Of a stretch of 64,000 bases of DNA, positions 16,160 through 27,819 are shown piece by piece (position 1 is the first letter of the stretch; each line of letters begins with the position of its first letter). A model generated the notes under the pieces. That model searched no databases. It saw only the letters and a program-made list of their open reading frames with translations, and was not told the origin of the DNA. The DNA comes from Sphingomonas qomolangmaensis (GTDB lineage Bacteria; Pseudomonadota; Alphaproteobacteria; Sphingomonadales; Sphingomonadaceae). The translations under genes and the position numbers were made by a program. The stretch spans positions 2,107,501 through 2,171,500 of the forward strand of contig NZ_CP101740.1 of assembly GCF_024496245.1 (NCBI RefSeq). The letters are read 5' to 3'.

Positions 16160-18838
16160 TTACGCCGCCAGCTTGCGCAGGACGTAGTGGAGGATGCCGC
16201 CGTTAAGGAAATATTCGAGCTCGTTGACGGTATCGATCCGGCACTTGGTCATGAAGCTTTCGCTCGACCCATCGGCGCGGACCAGTTGCACTTCGACGTC
16301 CTGGCGCGGGCGGATATTGGCAACGCCGGTGATCGTGAAGGTCTCGTCACCAGTCAGCCCCAGCGTCTGGCGCGTGACGCCTTCGGCGAACTGCAGCGGC
16401 AACACGCCCATGCCGACCAGGTTCGAGCGGTGGATACGCTCGAAGCTTTCGGTGATCACCGCGCGGACGCCGAGCAAATTGGTGCCCTTGGCCGCCCAGT
16501 CGCGCGACGATCCGGTGCCATATTCCTTGCCCGCGATCACCACCAACGGGGTGCCGTCGGCCTTATGGCGCATCGCTGCGTCATAGATCGGCATCGTCTC
16601 GCCTTCATACCGGCTCATGCCGCCTTCGACGCCGGGGACCATCTCGTTCTTGATGCGGATATTGGCGAAGGTGCCGCGCATCATCACGTCATGGTTGCCG
16701 CGGCGAGCGCCGTAGCTGTTGAAGTCCTTCTTGTTGACCTGATGCTCCTGCAGAAAGCTGCCGGCGGGTGAATCGGCCTTGATGCTGCCGGCGGGCGAGA
16801 TGTGGTCGGTGGTGATCGAATCGCCCAGGATCGCCAGCGGCTTGGCCTCGATGATGTCGGCGACTGGCGCGGGGGTCATCGTCAGCCCCTCGAAATAGGG
16901 CGGGTTGGCGATGTAGGTCGATGCCGCGGGCCAGCGATAGGTGTCCGACCCCTCGACCTGGATGCCTGCCCAATGCGCGTCACCGGCATAGACGTTGCCG
17001 TAGCGCGCGCGGAACATGCCGTCGTCGATATTGGCGGCCATCGTCGAGGCGACCTCTTCGTTGGTCGGCCAGATGTCCTTGAGGAACACCGGGCCATTCG
17101 TGCCCTCGCCCAGCGGCGTGTCGTACATATCCTCGGTCACCGTGCCCTTGATCGCGTAGGCGACCACCAAAGGCGGCGAGGCGAGGAAGTTGGCGCGCAC
17201 ATCGGCCGACACACGGCCTTCGAAGTTGCGATTGCCCGACAGCACCGAGGCGGCGACGATGTCGTTGCCGTTGATCGCCGCCGAGATCGGCTCGGCGAGC
17301 GGCCCCGAATTGCCGATGCAGGTGGTGCAGCCATAGCCGACCAGGTTGAAGCCCATCGCGTTGAGGTCTTCGGTGAGGCCTGCCTTGTCGAGATAGTCGG
17401 TGACGACCTGGCTGCCCGGCGCGAGCGAGGTTTTCACCCAGGGCTTGGGGGTGAGGCCAGCCGCGCGTGCCTTGCGCGCGACCAGGCCGGCAGCGATCAG
17501 CACGCTAGGGTTCGAGGTGTTGGTGCACGAGGTGATCGCAGCGATCACGACGTCGCCATCGCCGATGTCATGCGCAGCGCCCTCGACCGGCACGCGGACC
17601 GCGCCCGCCTTCTTATACACCGTTGCGAGATCGCTGTTGAAGGTGTCGTCGACATGGCCGAGCGAGACGCGATCCTGCGGGCGCTTGGGACCGGCAAGGC
17701 TCGGCTCGACGCTGCTCATGTCGAGTGCGAGCGTGTCGGTGAAGATCGGATCGGCGACGTCGTCCAACCGCCACATGCCCTGCGCCTTGGCATAGGCTTC
17801 AACCAGCGCGACGGTCGCATCGTCACGCCCGGTGAGGCGCATATAATCGAGCGTCTTGTCGTCGATCGGGAAGAAGCCGCACGTCGCGCCATATTCGGGC
17901 GCCATGTTGGCGATCGTCGCGCGATCGGCGAGGCTCATGCTGGCAAGGCCGGGGCCGTAGAATTCGACGAAGCGGCCGACCACGCCCTTGGCGCGCAGCA
18001 TCTGCGTGACCGTGAGCACCAGATCGGTGGCAGTGATGCCCTCCTTCAGCGCGCCAATGAGCTTGAAGCCGACGACTTCGGGGATCAGCATCGAGACGGG
18101 CTGGCCGAGCATCGCCGCCTCAGCCTCGATCCCGCCGACGCCCCAGCCGAGCACGCCCAGGCCGTTGACCATCGTGGTGTGGCTGTCGGTGCCGACCAGC
18201 GTGTCGGGATAGGCGATCATGTCGCCGCCATCGCTGCCCGTCACGCTCGACGACCACACTGCCTGGCTGACATATTCGAGGTTCACCTGGTGGCAGATGC
18301 CGGTGCCGGGGGGGACGACCTTGAAATTGTCGAGCGCCTTCGATCCCCATTTCAGGAACTCGTAGCGCTCGAGGTTGCGCTCATATTCGAGATCGACATT
18401 GTTCTCGAACGCCTTGGGGGTGCCGAATTCGTCGACCATCACCGAGTGATCGATCACCAGATGCACCGGCACCTGCGGGTTGATCTTGGCGGGGTCGCCG
18501 CCCAGCGTGGTGATCGCATCGCGCATCGCCGCGAGATCGACCACGCAAGGCACGCCGGTGAAATCCTGCATCAGCACGCGCGCGGGGCGATACTGGATCT
18601 CGCGGTTCGAGCGGGCATCCTTCTGCCAGTCGACCAACGCCTGCGCGTCTTCGGTGGTGACGGTGGTGCCGTCCTCGAAGCGCAGCATGTTCTCGAGCAG
18701 CACCTTCATCGAGAAGGGCAGGCGGCTGACGTCGCCGAGCTTCGCGGCGGCCTTGGCGAGGCTGTAATAATGATAGGTGGTGCCGCCGACATCGAGCGTG
18801 TCGCGGGTGCCGAGGGTATCGTTGCCGATGGCTGTCAT
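16160..18838 (-). CDS. acnA: Aconitate hydratase A
   Basis: 892 residues, the usual AcnA length. It isomerises citrate to isocitrate in the TCA cycle with a [4Fe-4S] cluster. Cluster cysteines are visible in '[18 protein letters not shown]' and '[14 protein letters not shown]'. Other signature pieces are '[20 protein letters not shown]'-type (near residue 210), '[20 protein letters not shown]' and '[19 protein letters not shown]'. The start ATG has GGAAAGG eight bases upstream. It stands alone: a 200-nt gap lies upstream and the hairpin at 16124-16149 lies downstream. Confidence 0.98.
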   Translation of the reverse strand: MTAIGNDTLGTRDTLDVGGTTYHYYSLAKAAAKLGDVSRLPFSMKVLLENMLRFEDGTTVTTEDAQALVDWQKDARSNREIQYRPARVLMQDFTGVPCVVDLAAMRDAITTLGGDPAKINPQVPVHLVIDHSVMVDEFGTPKAFENNVDLEYERNLERYEFLKWGSKALDNFKVVPPGTGICHQVNLEYVSQAVWSSSVTGSDGGDMIAYPDTLVGTDSHTTMVNGLGVLGWGVGGIEAEAAMLGQPVSMLIPEVVGFKLIGALKEGITATDLVLTVTQMLRAKGVVGRFVEFYGPGLASMSLADRATIANMAPEYGATCGFFPIDDKTLDYMRLTGRDDATVALVEAYAKAQGMWRLDDVADPIFTDTLALDMSSVEPSLAGPKRPQDRVSLGHVDDTFNSDLATVYKKAGAVRVPVEGAAHDIGDGDVVIAAITSCTNTSNPSVLIAAGLVARKARAAGLTPKPWVKTSLAPGSQVVTDYLDKAGLTEDLNAMGFNLVGYGCTTCIGNSGPLAEPISAAINGNDIVAASVLSGNRNFEGRVSADVRANFLASPPLVVAYAIKGTVTEDMYDTPLGEGTNGPVFLKDIWPTNEEVASTMAANIDDGMFRARYGNVYAGDAHWAGIQVEGSDTYRWPAASTYIANPPYFEGLTMTPAPVADIIEAKPLAILGDSITTDHISPAGSIKADSPAGSFLQEHQVNKKDFNSYGARRGNHDVMMRGTFANIRIKNEMVPGVEGGMSRYEGETMPIYDAAMRHKADGTPLVVIAGKEYGTGSSRDWAAKGTNLLGVRAVITESFERIHRSNLVGMGVLPLQFAEGVTRQTLGLTGDETFTITGVANIRPRQDVEVQLVRADGSSESFMTKCRIDTVNELEYFLNGGILHYVLRKLAA

Positions 18839-19037
18839 GGCGTGCCTTTCCGATTGCGGGGAAGCGGCGGGGAGGCGGCGGAAGCCGCGCGCACGCTTGC
18901 CTGCGAGCTTGTGAATGCTTGGTTCCCGGCGGCTGTAGCAAGGGGGTGCCGCGGGGGGAAGGGTGACTTAGGTGGAAGACGCGCGGGCGGCCGTTCGGTT
19001 TCCTGCGCGCGGCCGCCTAGCCCTTTACGAGCCGCTT

Positions 19038-19958
19038 TCAGGCGGCCCGGCGGCGCAGCGCGTCGATCCGCGCCGACAATATCAGATGCGGCATGAACAG
19101 GATCGCGAGCAGCACGAAGGCGGCGGGCACGAAGCCTGGCGCTGCGAGATGGCGCATCGCTGGCAACAGCGCATAGCCGATCGCAAGCGCGGCCAGCGTC
19201 AGGCCGGTGCCGGTCCGCAGCCACATCGCCCGGCCAGCGCCGGGCAGCGCCTCGCCGATTTCGCGGAGGTGGCGTACCGAATGGACGCAGGTGAAATACA
19301 GCGCGAAGCCCCAGAGCGGCGGCAGCAGCAGCATCGCGACCAACGATCCCCCAAGCTGCGCGGCATCGCTCCACCGGTCGCGTTCGATGAGAATGACCAC
19401 GCCGATCATCGCGACCAGCGTCGCGACCGGCGCGATCACCATGCCGCCGCGGCCGATACTGGCGGCGGTATCGACCCCGCCCATCGCCGCGAAGATATCG
19501 CCGACCGCGATCGGGTGCGCGGCGATCGGCAGCGCGACCAGCGCCACCCCTACCCCGGTTTCGACGAATCGCTCGCCGACCGTCGACCAGTCGGCGGCGA
19601 AATGCAGCGCGGCGAGCACGAGGAAGATCGGTAGCGCGACATGCGGCGCCAGCGTCCAGGCGATCGCGGCGACGCCGAGCACCAGCGCATAGAGCGCGGC
19701 AGAATGGGCGTAGGAAGCCGATCCGCTGCGCGCGAAGCGCCGCGCGACCGCCAGGTCGAAAGCGCCATGCGGCAGCCCGCCGAGCAGGAAGACGATCGCC
19801 GCGGCCAGCGAAGCGATCGGCGTGTCGAGCCGAATGCCCGCGAGCAGCGCGGCGCCCAGCGCGCTGCCCATGATCCAGAACGGCGCATTTGCCGGACGAA
19901 ACAGACGCCGGCCGACCGGGCGCGCGATACGCTCCCGGTCGGCCGCCGCGATATTCAC
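19038..19958 (-). CDS. blh: Brp/Blh-family beta-carotene 15,15'-dioxygenase
   Basis: 306 residues with about eight membrane spans. The family's iron-binding histidines sit in 'LLGGLPHGAFDLAVARRFA', 'LVLAALHFAADWSTVGERF' and 'FTCVHSVRHLREIGEALPG'. Blh cleaves beta-carotene symmetrically to two molecules of retinal in the membrane. The GTG start lies 10 nt after the stop of the rhodopsin gene on the same strand, so it is the second gene of a rhodopsin-retinal operon. Its product would supply the chromophore of the upstream protein. Beta-carotene synthesis genes are not in this window. Confidence 0.9.
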   Translation of the reverse strand: MNIAAADRERIARPVGRRLFRPANAPFWIMGSALGAALLAGIRLDTPIASLAAAIVFLLGGLPHGAFDLAVARRFARSGSASYAHSAALYALVLGVAAIAWTLAPHVALPIFLVLAALHFAADWSTVGERFVETGVGVALVALPIAAHPIAVGDIFAAMGGVDTAASIGRGGMVIAPVATLVAMIGVVILIERDRWSDAAQLGGSLVAMLLLPPLWGFALYFTCVHSVRHLREIGEALPGAGRAMWLRTGTGLTLAALAIGYALLPAMRHLAAPGFVPAAFVLLAILFMPHLILSARIDALRRRAA

Positions 19959-19968
19959 GCGACCAAAG

Positions 19969-20742
19969 TCATGCGACGACGGTAGCCGGCGCGGCGGTGT
20001 CGCGCTCGATCGCCGACTTCCGGACTGCGATCATGTAGATCATCACGCCGACGCCAGCCTTGGCGATGATGTCGGCCAGCGTGTAGCCGATCTGGATCGT
20101 CGTTTCGGCGCTCGCGCCCGAGATATCGGCGAAGGGCGCCATATAGACGATCGGGTAGAAGCCCCACGACGCGAAGGTCAGCAACCGCGCCTTGCGGATC
20201 AGCGGCCGGACGGCCTCGGGCTGGCGATCGATCGCGGCGCCAAGCCCGCGGAACAGCTCCCAGACGATGTAGAGGAAGGGGATCGTCGACAAGGTACCCC
20301 ACAAGGCGCGCGTGCCGTTGTCGGCAGCGACTTCGCCCGGATAGCCCAGCGCGATCATCAGGACCGCGGCGGCACCGAGGCGCATCGACTTCGACACCGT
20401 CTCCGATTCGGACAAGCGCATGACCAGCACCAGTTCGATCAGCAGCAGCGGGACGGTCAGCAACCAATCGACGTAGCGATAGGCATCGTTGAACGCATAT
20501 CCGGTCGCGGTGATCTCGGCACCGCGCACTTCGTAGGCGGCGGTCCAGCTCTCGAAGATGCGGAAGTAATGATAGGCTGCGATCGCGCAGACCAGTCCCG
20601 AAATCACCAGCGCGGTACGATAAGGCGGGGTTACCTGCGACCTGCCGAACCACAGGAACAATGCAGCCGCAGACATGGTCGCGAACGTTAGAGAAAACGC
20701 ATTATATATGAGAAAATATTGCCCAGCGGATACGGTTTCCAT
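19969..20742 (-). CDS. Xanthorhodopsin-like light-driven proton pump
   Basis: 257 residues, seven membrane helices. Helix C reads 'RYVDWLLTVPLLLIELVLVM' and gives D92 (acceptor), T96 and E103 (donor), the D-T-E set of outward proton pumps. H58 in 'AAYHYFRIFESW' matches the His that pairs with the acceptor. L100 is at the proteorhodopsin-105 tuning position and predicts green absorption. K228 in 'ADIIAKAGVG' binds retinal. G149 in 'ALWGTLSTIPF' matches the glycine that opens the carotenoid-antenna site in xanthorhodopsin. Start: ATG with AAGGA eight bases upstream. It would convert light into proton motive force; blh follows directly. Confidence 0.95.
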   Translation of the reverse strand: METVSAGQYFLIYNAFSLTFATMSAAALFLWFGRSQVTPPYRTALVISGLVCAIAAYHYFRIFESWTAAYEVRGAEITATGYAFNDAYRYVDWLLTVPLLLIELVLVMRLSESETVSKSMRLGAAAVLMIALGYPGEVAADNGTRALWGTLSTIPFLYIVWELFRGLGAAIDRQPEAVRPLIRKARLLTFASWGFYPIVYMAPFADISGASAETTIQIGYTLADIIAKAGVGVMIYMIAVRKSAIERDTAAPATVVA

Positions 20743-20950
20743 ATCTCAATCCTTTTGCACGGCATTGTTCGCCGCCCCGCCCATCGCGGTCGACTTTTCT
20801 ATGAAGGTGCTGATTGGGATATCCGCCTTAACTTGGGGTCATCCAAGCTAGGCCTTATGGCGTAGGTATAAAGCGGGTAGCGGCGCGGCGCAGGGTGCGC
20901 GGGGTCGGGAAGGCCCGACTCGAAGTATTGCGCACGGGCTAGCGGCGACC
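20743..20950 (-). promoter_or_regulatory. Upstream region of the rhodopsin-blh operon
   Basis: This gap holds no gene I can support. The AAGGA ribosome binding site of the rhodopsin gene lies at about 20750-20755. About 90-105 nt upstream of the ATG is a dyad, CTTGG-GGTCAT-CCAAG (20832-20847), that could be an operator. I cannot identify a convincing -35/-10 pair. Beyond 20951 the gap is a repeat element. Confidence 0.3.
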
Positions 20951-21070
20951 ACTCCCCTCCCTGAAAGGGAGGGGCGGGGATGGGCCGGGTGGTCGCGGCA
21001 CGACTGCTCAAGGTGGGCAGGGCGCCGTAGCATCATGCCCGCACCCACCCCCTCCCTTTCAGGAGGGGAG
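20951..21070. repeat. Inverted repeat, family D (copy 1)
   Basis: Left arm 20951-20992 begins 'ACTCCCCTCCCTGAAAGGGA' and continues GGGGCGGGGATGGG. Right arm 21037-21070 reads 'CACCCACCCCCTCCCTTTCA' then GGAGGGGAG. Each arm is itself a small hairpin, and the two arms are reverse complements; the right arm has lost three G. It sits directly downstream of the phosphomannomutase gene and may end its transcript. Confidence 0.85.
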
Positions 21071-21078
21071 ATTAGGCC

Positions 21079-22461
21079 TCAGTGCGCGGCTTGTGCCCCG
21101 CGCTCGAGCCCGCTCGCCGCGAGCTGGGCGTCGATCATCGCCATCAGGCGATCGAGCCCTGCCTGGTCCTTCGCCTCGGCGCGCGCGACCAGCACGTCCT
21201 GGGTGTTCGAGGCGCGCAGCAGCCACCAGCCATCGGGGGTGTTCACCCGCGCGCCATCGGTGTTGTTGATGTCGGCACCCTCGGCCTTCAGCCGCGCGAG
21301 CACTTCGTCGATCACCGCGAACTTGCGGCTTTCATCGACCTGGAAGCGCATCTCCGGCGTGTTGACCATCGCCGGCATCTCGCCGCGCAGCTGGGTCATC
21401 GACTTGCCGATCATGTGCGCGGCGCGGATCAGCCGCACCGCGGCATATTGCGCGTCGTCGAAGCCATAATATTCGTGCGCGAAGAAGATGTGTCCGCTCA
21501 TCTCGCCCGCGAGCGGCGAATCGGTTTCCTTCATCTTCATCTTGATCAGGCTGTGGCCGGTCTTCCACATCAACGGCTTGCCGCCGAGCTCCTCGATCCG
21601 GTCGTACAGCGCCTGGCTGGCCTTCACATCGGCGATGATCGTCGCGCCGGGCAGCTCGCGCAGCACAGGTTCGGCCAGAATGGACAGAAGCTGATCGCCC
21701 CAGATCACGCGGCCCTCGCCATCGATCGCGCCGATCCGGTCGCCATCGCCATCGAACGCCAGTCCGAAATCGAGCTGCTTCTCGGCGACGAGCGCCTTGA
21801 GATCGGCGAGGTTCTTTTCTTCGGTAGGATCGGGATGATGGTTGGGAAAATCGCCGTCGACATCGGTGTAGAGCAAGTGATGCTCGCCGGGCAGGAGCTT
21901 GACCAGCTTCTCGATCACCGGGCCCGAAACGCCGTTGCCCGCGTCCCAGCCGATCCGATAGGTGCCGCCGGCATAGCCGGCCATCAGCCGACCGACATAA
22001 TCGTCCATGATGTCGACGTCGGTGACGACGCCCTCGCCGGTCTCCCAATCGCCCTCGGCGGCCATCGTGCCGAGCGTCTGGATGTCGGCGCCAAAGAACG
22101 GCCGATGCTGCATCACCATCTTGAAGCCGTTATACTCGGCGGGATTATGGCTGCCGGTTATCTGAATGCCGCCATCCACCTCTAGCGTGGCTTCGGCATA
22201 ATAGAGCATCGGCGTGGGGCCGAGGCCGACGCGGACCACGTCGACGCCCGCGCCGGTGAGGCCGGCGACGAGCGCCGCCTCGAGCTCGGGCGACGAATGC
22301 CGGCCATCGCGTCCCACCGCCACGCGCGTACCACCCGCGCGCCGCACCAACGTCGCGAACCCGCGCCCGATCGCGTCGGCATCGGCGGCGCCGAGCGTCT
22401 TGCCGACGATTCCGCGGATGTCGTATTCACGAAGCGACGTGTGGTCGAAACGATGGGGCAT
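21079..22461 (-). CDS. Phosphomannomutase/phosphoglucomutase (alpha-D-phosphohexomutase)
   Basis: 460 residues. It moves phosphate between C1 and C6 of mannose or glucose, feeding nucleotide-sugar, exopolysaccharide and LPS synthesis. The active-site phosphoserine loop is '[20 protein letters not shown]', the metal loop is '[19 protein letters not shown]', the sugar-binding loop is '[20 protein letters not shown]', and the phosphate-binding tail is '[15 protein letters not shown]'. This is the bifunctional AlgC-like arrangement. Start ATG at 22461 with GGAGACC upstream; an open frame continues upstream through repeat DNA and is not coding. Confidence 0.93.
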   Translation of the reverse strand: MPHRFDHTSLREYDIRGIVGKTLGAADADAIGRGFATLVRRAGGTRVAVGRDGRHSSPELEAALVAGLTGAGVDVVRVGLGPTPMLYYAEATLEVDGGIQITGSHNPAEYNGFKMVMQHRPFFGADIQTLGTMAAEGDWETGEGVVTDVDIMDDYVGRLMAGYAGGTYRIGWDAGNGVSGPVIEKLVKLLPGEHHLLYTDVDGDFPNHHPDPTEEKNLADLKALVAEKQLDFGLAFDGDGDRIGAIDGEGRVIWGDQLLSILAEPVLRELPGATIIADVKASQALYDRIEELGGKPLMWKTGHSLIKMKMKETDSPLAGEMSGHIFFAHEYYGFDDAQYAAVRLIRAAHMIGKSMTQLRGEMPAMVNTPEMRFQVDESRKFAVIDEVLARLKAEGADINNTDGARVNTPDGWWLLRASNTQDVLVARAEAKDQAGLDRLMAMIDAQLAASGLERGAQAAH

Positions 22462-22593
22462 GCGATGGTCTCCTGAATATCTGGTGGCAGTCTTTGGCGC
22501 GATCGCGTGAAAGTGCAACGACGCCGGCGCCTGGGGAAGGCGCGACGTGGGTGTAACGTTCGATCTGTCGAATGGATCAATCGGGGGTTGATG

Positions 22594-22724
22594 GCTCCCC
22601 TCCCTGAAAGGGAGGGGCTGGGGGTGGGTCGAGTGGTAGCGATACGGTTCCCGGGGGTCTGCGCGGTGCCGTGGCTCCAGGCCCCTACCCACCCCCGGCC
22701 CCTCCCTTCCAGGGAGGGGAGAAG
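22594..22724. repeat. Inverted repeat, family D (copy 2), with 17-nt tandem duplication
   Basis: Left arm 22594-22631 starts 'GCTCCCCTCCCTGAAAGGGA' and continues GGGGCTGGGGGTGGG. Right arm 22685-22724 reads 'CTACCCACCCCCGGCCCCTC' then CCTTCCAGGGAGGGGAG. Immediately after, the 16-nt unit AGGGAGGGGAGAAGAT occurs twice at a 17-nt step (22711-22726 and 22728-22743), so the right end has been duplicated up to the stop of the J-protein gene. Confidence 0.85.
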
Positions 22725-22742
22725 ATGAGGGAGGGGAGAAGA

Positions 22743-22997
22743 TCAGCGCAACCGCTTCAGCAGCACGTCCCTTGCCGCGTTGATCCGCTTGGTCAGGTCG
22801 ACCGATCCGCCCTTGTCGGGATGGACCGCGGTGATCAGCCGGCGGTGCGCGGCGCGGATCGCGGCGGCGTCGGCGTTCGCGCTCACTCCCAGCACCTGAC
22901 GGGCCTCGTCGTCGCGCAGCTTTGGGCGGCCCTTGCGCGCGAAGAACAGCCACCAGATCACCGCCATCAGGACGAGGGCGAAGACGAGCTTGCCCAT
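22743..22997 (-). CDS. Membrane-anchored J-domain protein
   Basis: 84 residues. Residues 2-20 are a membrane anchor ('[20 protein letters not shown]'). Residues about 30-84 are a compact J domain with the HPD motif in '[20 protein letters not shown]'. The layout resembles DjlC/Tim14-type proteins that recruit DnaK to the membrane. The start codon overlaps the mipZ stop (TGATG), so translation is coupled and the protein may work alongside MipZ, which is my inference. Confidence 0.88.
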   Translation of the reverse strand: MGKLVFALVLMAVIWWLFFARKGRPKLRDDEARQVLGVSANADAAAIRAAHRRLITAVHPDKGGSVDLTKRINAARDVLLKRLR

Positions 22998-23884
22998 CAG
23001 GCGGCGGCCGTCGTCGGACCGGGCTGGCGCTGGACCGGCGCGGCGGGGCGGTCGGGAAGCGCGAGCCCGGCCATCATCTCGCGCAATTCCTGGCGCGCGG
23101 CGACATGCGCCAGCCCCATTTCGCCGAAGTCGCGCGAATCGAGCATCGTCAGCCCCGAGGGGAACAGCTCGCGATAGATCACGCGCTCGGAGAGTCCCGA
23201 AATGACACGAAAGCCGACGCGGCGCGACAATTGATTGATCGCTTCGGACACGCGCCGCATGTTGCGCGCTTCGATATGCTGGAGCCGGTTGCGCAGCACC
23301 ACCCAGTCGATCGTCGAGCCATCGGCCTTGGCGCGGCGCTTGCGCGATTCCCAGATCAGCTCGGAATAGAAGCTCGGGCGCGTCACCTGGAAGGTGTCGG
23401 GATCGACCTGGCCGATCAGGTCGAAATCGACGAAGCTGTCGTTCATCGGCGTCACCAGCGTGTCGGCATTGGTCACCGCGATCCGCGCGAATTCGTCGTC
23501 GCGGCCCGGCGTGTCGATCACCAGATAGTCGCTGTCCTCGCTCAGCCGCTCGAGCGCGCGTTCGAAATTGGCTAGCGAGGTGCCGTCATGCGTCTCGTGG
23601 CGCGGCATCGGCAGCGTTCGCCCGGTGCGCTTCATCGTCGCGGCGCGATTGTCGAGATAGCGGCCCAGCGTGCGCTGGCGATGGTCGAGGTCTAGCGCGG
23701 TCACCCGCGCGCCGCGCGCCGCCAGCGCGATCGCGGTATGCACCGCGGTCGTCGATTTGCCCGTCCCGCCCTTTTCGTTGGCGAAGACGATGACGTGCAG
23801 CCCGTTGGCACCACTACCCAAGACGCAATATTCCCATGTTGATTGCCCCTGCGCGCTTCCATAGGACGCTGCGCTCTCATCCAC
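22997..23884 (-). CDS. mipZ: Division-plane positioning ATPase MipZ
   Basis: 295 residues, ParA/MinD superfamily. The deviant Walker A is '[20 protein letters not shown]', with '[20 protein letters not shown]' and the catalytic-region '[20 protein letters not shown]' following. The [12 protein letters not shown] start and DLDxRQ motif are specific to MipZ, which forms a gradient from ParB at the poles and blocks FtsZ assembly away from midcell in alphaproteobacteria. The first 28 residues before '[12 protein letters not shown]' are atypical, and the true start could be further in. It is divergent from panC only 25 nt away and coupled to the J-protein gene. Confidence 0.93.
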   Translation of the reverse strand: MDESAASYGSAQGQSTWEYCVLGSGANGLHVIVFANEKGGTGKSTTAVHTAIALAARGARVTALDLDHRQRTLGRYLDNRAATMKRTGRTLPMPRHETHDGTSLANFERALERLSEDSDYLVIDTPGRDDEFARIAVTNADTLVTPMNDSFVDFDLIGQVDPDTFQVTRPSFYSELIWESRKRRAKADGSTIDWVVLRNRLQHIEARNMRRVSEAINQLSRRVGFRVISGLSERVIYRELFPSGLTMLDSRDFGEMGLAHVAARQELREMMAGLALPDRPAAPVQRQPGPTTAAA

Positions 23885-23909
23885 CGGTCTCTATCGCAAG
23901 GCGCCCCCT

Positions 23910-24758
23910 GTGCAAACCATCAGAGAATTAAGCATGCTGCGCGACACGGTCGGCGGCTGGCGCGCCGCGGGCGAGCGAATCGCGTTGGTGCCGACGATGG
24001 GCGCGTTGCATGACGGGCATATGGCGTTGGTCGAGGCGGCGCGGCGGCAGGCGACGCGGGTGGTGGCGTCGATCTTCGTCAACCCGATGCAGTTCGGCGC
24101 GAGCGAGGATCTGGCGCGCTATCCCAGGCGCGAGGCCGCCGACACGCGGATGCTCACCGCCGCTGGGGTCGACGCGCTGTGGCTACCCGATGTCGATACG
24201 ATGTACCCGGCGGGGTTCGCCACCACGATCGCGGTATCGGGGGTAAGCGAAGGGCTCGACGGCGCGGCGCGACCGGGGCATTTCGACGGGGTGGCGACGG
24301 TGGTCGCCAAGCTGTTCCACCAGGTCGGCCCCGATGTCGCGCTGTTCGGCGAGAAGGATTTCCAGCAGCTCGCAGTGATCCGGCGGATGGCGATCGACCT
24401 CAACATGGACATCGAGATCGTCGGCGTCGGCACCCAGCGCGACGACGACGGCTTGGCGCTGTCGTCGCGCAACATCTATCTCGCTCCCGAAGAGCGGCAG
24501 GCGGCGGTGGCGCTCCCGCGCGCGCTGGGGGTGGCGGCGGCGGCGATCGAACGCGGGGGCGAGGTTGCCGCAGCGCTCGCGCAGGCACGCACCACGCTCA
24601 CCAATGCGGGGTTCTCGATCGACTATGTCGAGCTGGTCGATGCCGAGACGCTTGGCGCGCCTTCGCCTGCCCGGCCAATGCGGCTGCTCGGCGCGGCGAC
24701 GCTCGGCACCACGCGGCTGATCGACAACATCGCGGTAGCGCCGGTCGAACAAGGTTAA
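23910..24758 (+). CDS. panC: Pantothenate synthetase (pantoate-beta-alanine ligase)
   Basis: 282 residues, full length. It joins pantoate and beta-alanine with ATP in the last step of pantothenate synthesis. Nucleotidyltransferase motifs are present: 'LVPTMGALHDGHMALVEAAR' (HIGH-type, near residue 30), 'SIFVNPMQFGASEDLARYPR', 'LFGEKDFQQLAVIRRMAIDL' and 'LALSSRNIYLAPEERQAA' (KMSKS-type SSRN). Start is GTG with AAGG upstream. It is not adjacent to panB here. Confidence 0.97.
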   Translation: MQTIRELSMLRDTVGGWRAAGERIALVPTMGALHDGHMALVEAARRQATRVVASIFVNPMQFGASEDLARYPRREAADTRMLTAAGVDALWLPDVDTMYPAGFATTIAVSGVSEGLDGAARPGHFDGVATVVAKLFHQVGPDVALFGEKDFQQLAVIRRMAIDLNMDIEIVGVGTQRDDDGLALSSRNIYLAPEERQAAVALPRALGVAAAAIERGGEVAAALAQARTTLTNAGFSIDYVELVDAETLGAPSPARPMRLLGAATLGTTRLIDNIAVAPVEQG

Positions 24759-24840
24759 TTGCGTTAACCATTTGTTGAAAACCCCTGGTCCAGTCTTCGC
24801 CTAGTGCCGGATGCGGCACGGCAAATGGGGGTTTGGGGAC

Positions 24841-25137
24841 ATGGGCAACAGCCTGAAGAATTCGCGCTTCGTGGTCGAACGGCGGCTGGTCGAAGCCGCA
24901 CGCGGCGACAGCAAAGCCTGCTACGAACTGGGGGTCATCTATGCCAGCGGCGCGCAAGGGGCCGCAGTCGACCTGATCGAGGCGCATAAATGGTTCAACC
25001 TGGCGGCGCAGTCGGGAAGCCAGGAAGCACAAATGTGCCGCGCCGAAATCGCCGGAGAGATGACCGCGCGCGAGATCGCTACCGCGCAAAAGGCGGCGCG
25101 TGCATGGCGTGCAGGAACGATGGCGCAGGCAGCCTGA
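24841..25137 (+). CDS. Small Sel1-repeat protein
   Basis: 98 residues from the ATG at 24841 ('[10 protein letters not shown]'), which has GGGGAC directly upstream; an ATG 10 codons earlier lacks a good site. A single Sel1/TPR-like helical pair is visible ('[20 protein letters not shown]', '[20 protein letters not shown]'). It has no signal peptide or membrane segment. The function is unknown; Sel1 repeats mediate protein-protein contacts. It lies 82 nt before clpB on the same strand, but clpB has its own promoter. Confidence 0.8.
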   Translation: MGNSLKNSRFVVERRLVEAARGDSKACYELGVIYASGAQGAAVDLIEAHKWFNLAAQSGSQEAQMCRAEIAGEMTAREIATAQKAARAWRAGTMAQAA

Positions 25138-25163
25138 CGGGGAATGGCCGCCTGATCGAGGGT

Positions 25164-25193
25164 CCTTGTGTTGCAATCGGGCAACACTATGTT
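25164..25193 (+). promoter_or_regulatory. Heat-shock (RpoH-type) promoter of clpB
   Basis: CCTTG (25164-25168) and ACTATGTT (25186-25193) are spaced as in the alphaproteobacterial sigma-32 consensus (CTTG, about 17 nt, CYTATNT). The clpB ATG is 27 nt beyond the -10. The spacer contains a perfect dyad GTTGC-AATCGG-GCAAC (25170-25185), which might bind a regulator. Assigned by pattern. Confidence 0.6.
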
Positions 25194-25219
25194 CGGTCCA
25201 TCAACATTGGGTGGCGAAC

Positions 25220-27799
<2,580 letters not shown>

Positions 27800-27819
27800 G
27801 GCGTGGGCGTCGTGCGCGA

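Noticed and set aside
19000..21000. Possible horizontal acquisition of the rhodopsin-blh operon
   Set aside because: Base composition and codon use look like the flanks and there is no mobility gene or repeat pair enclosing it.
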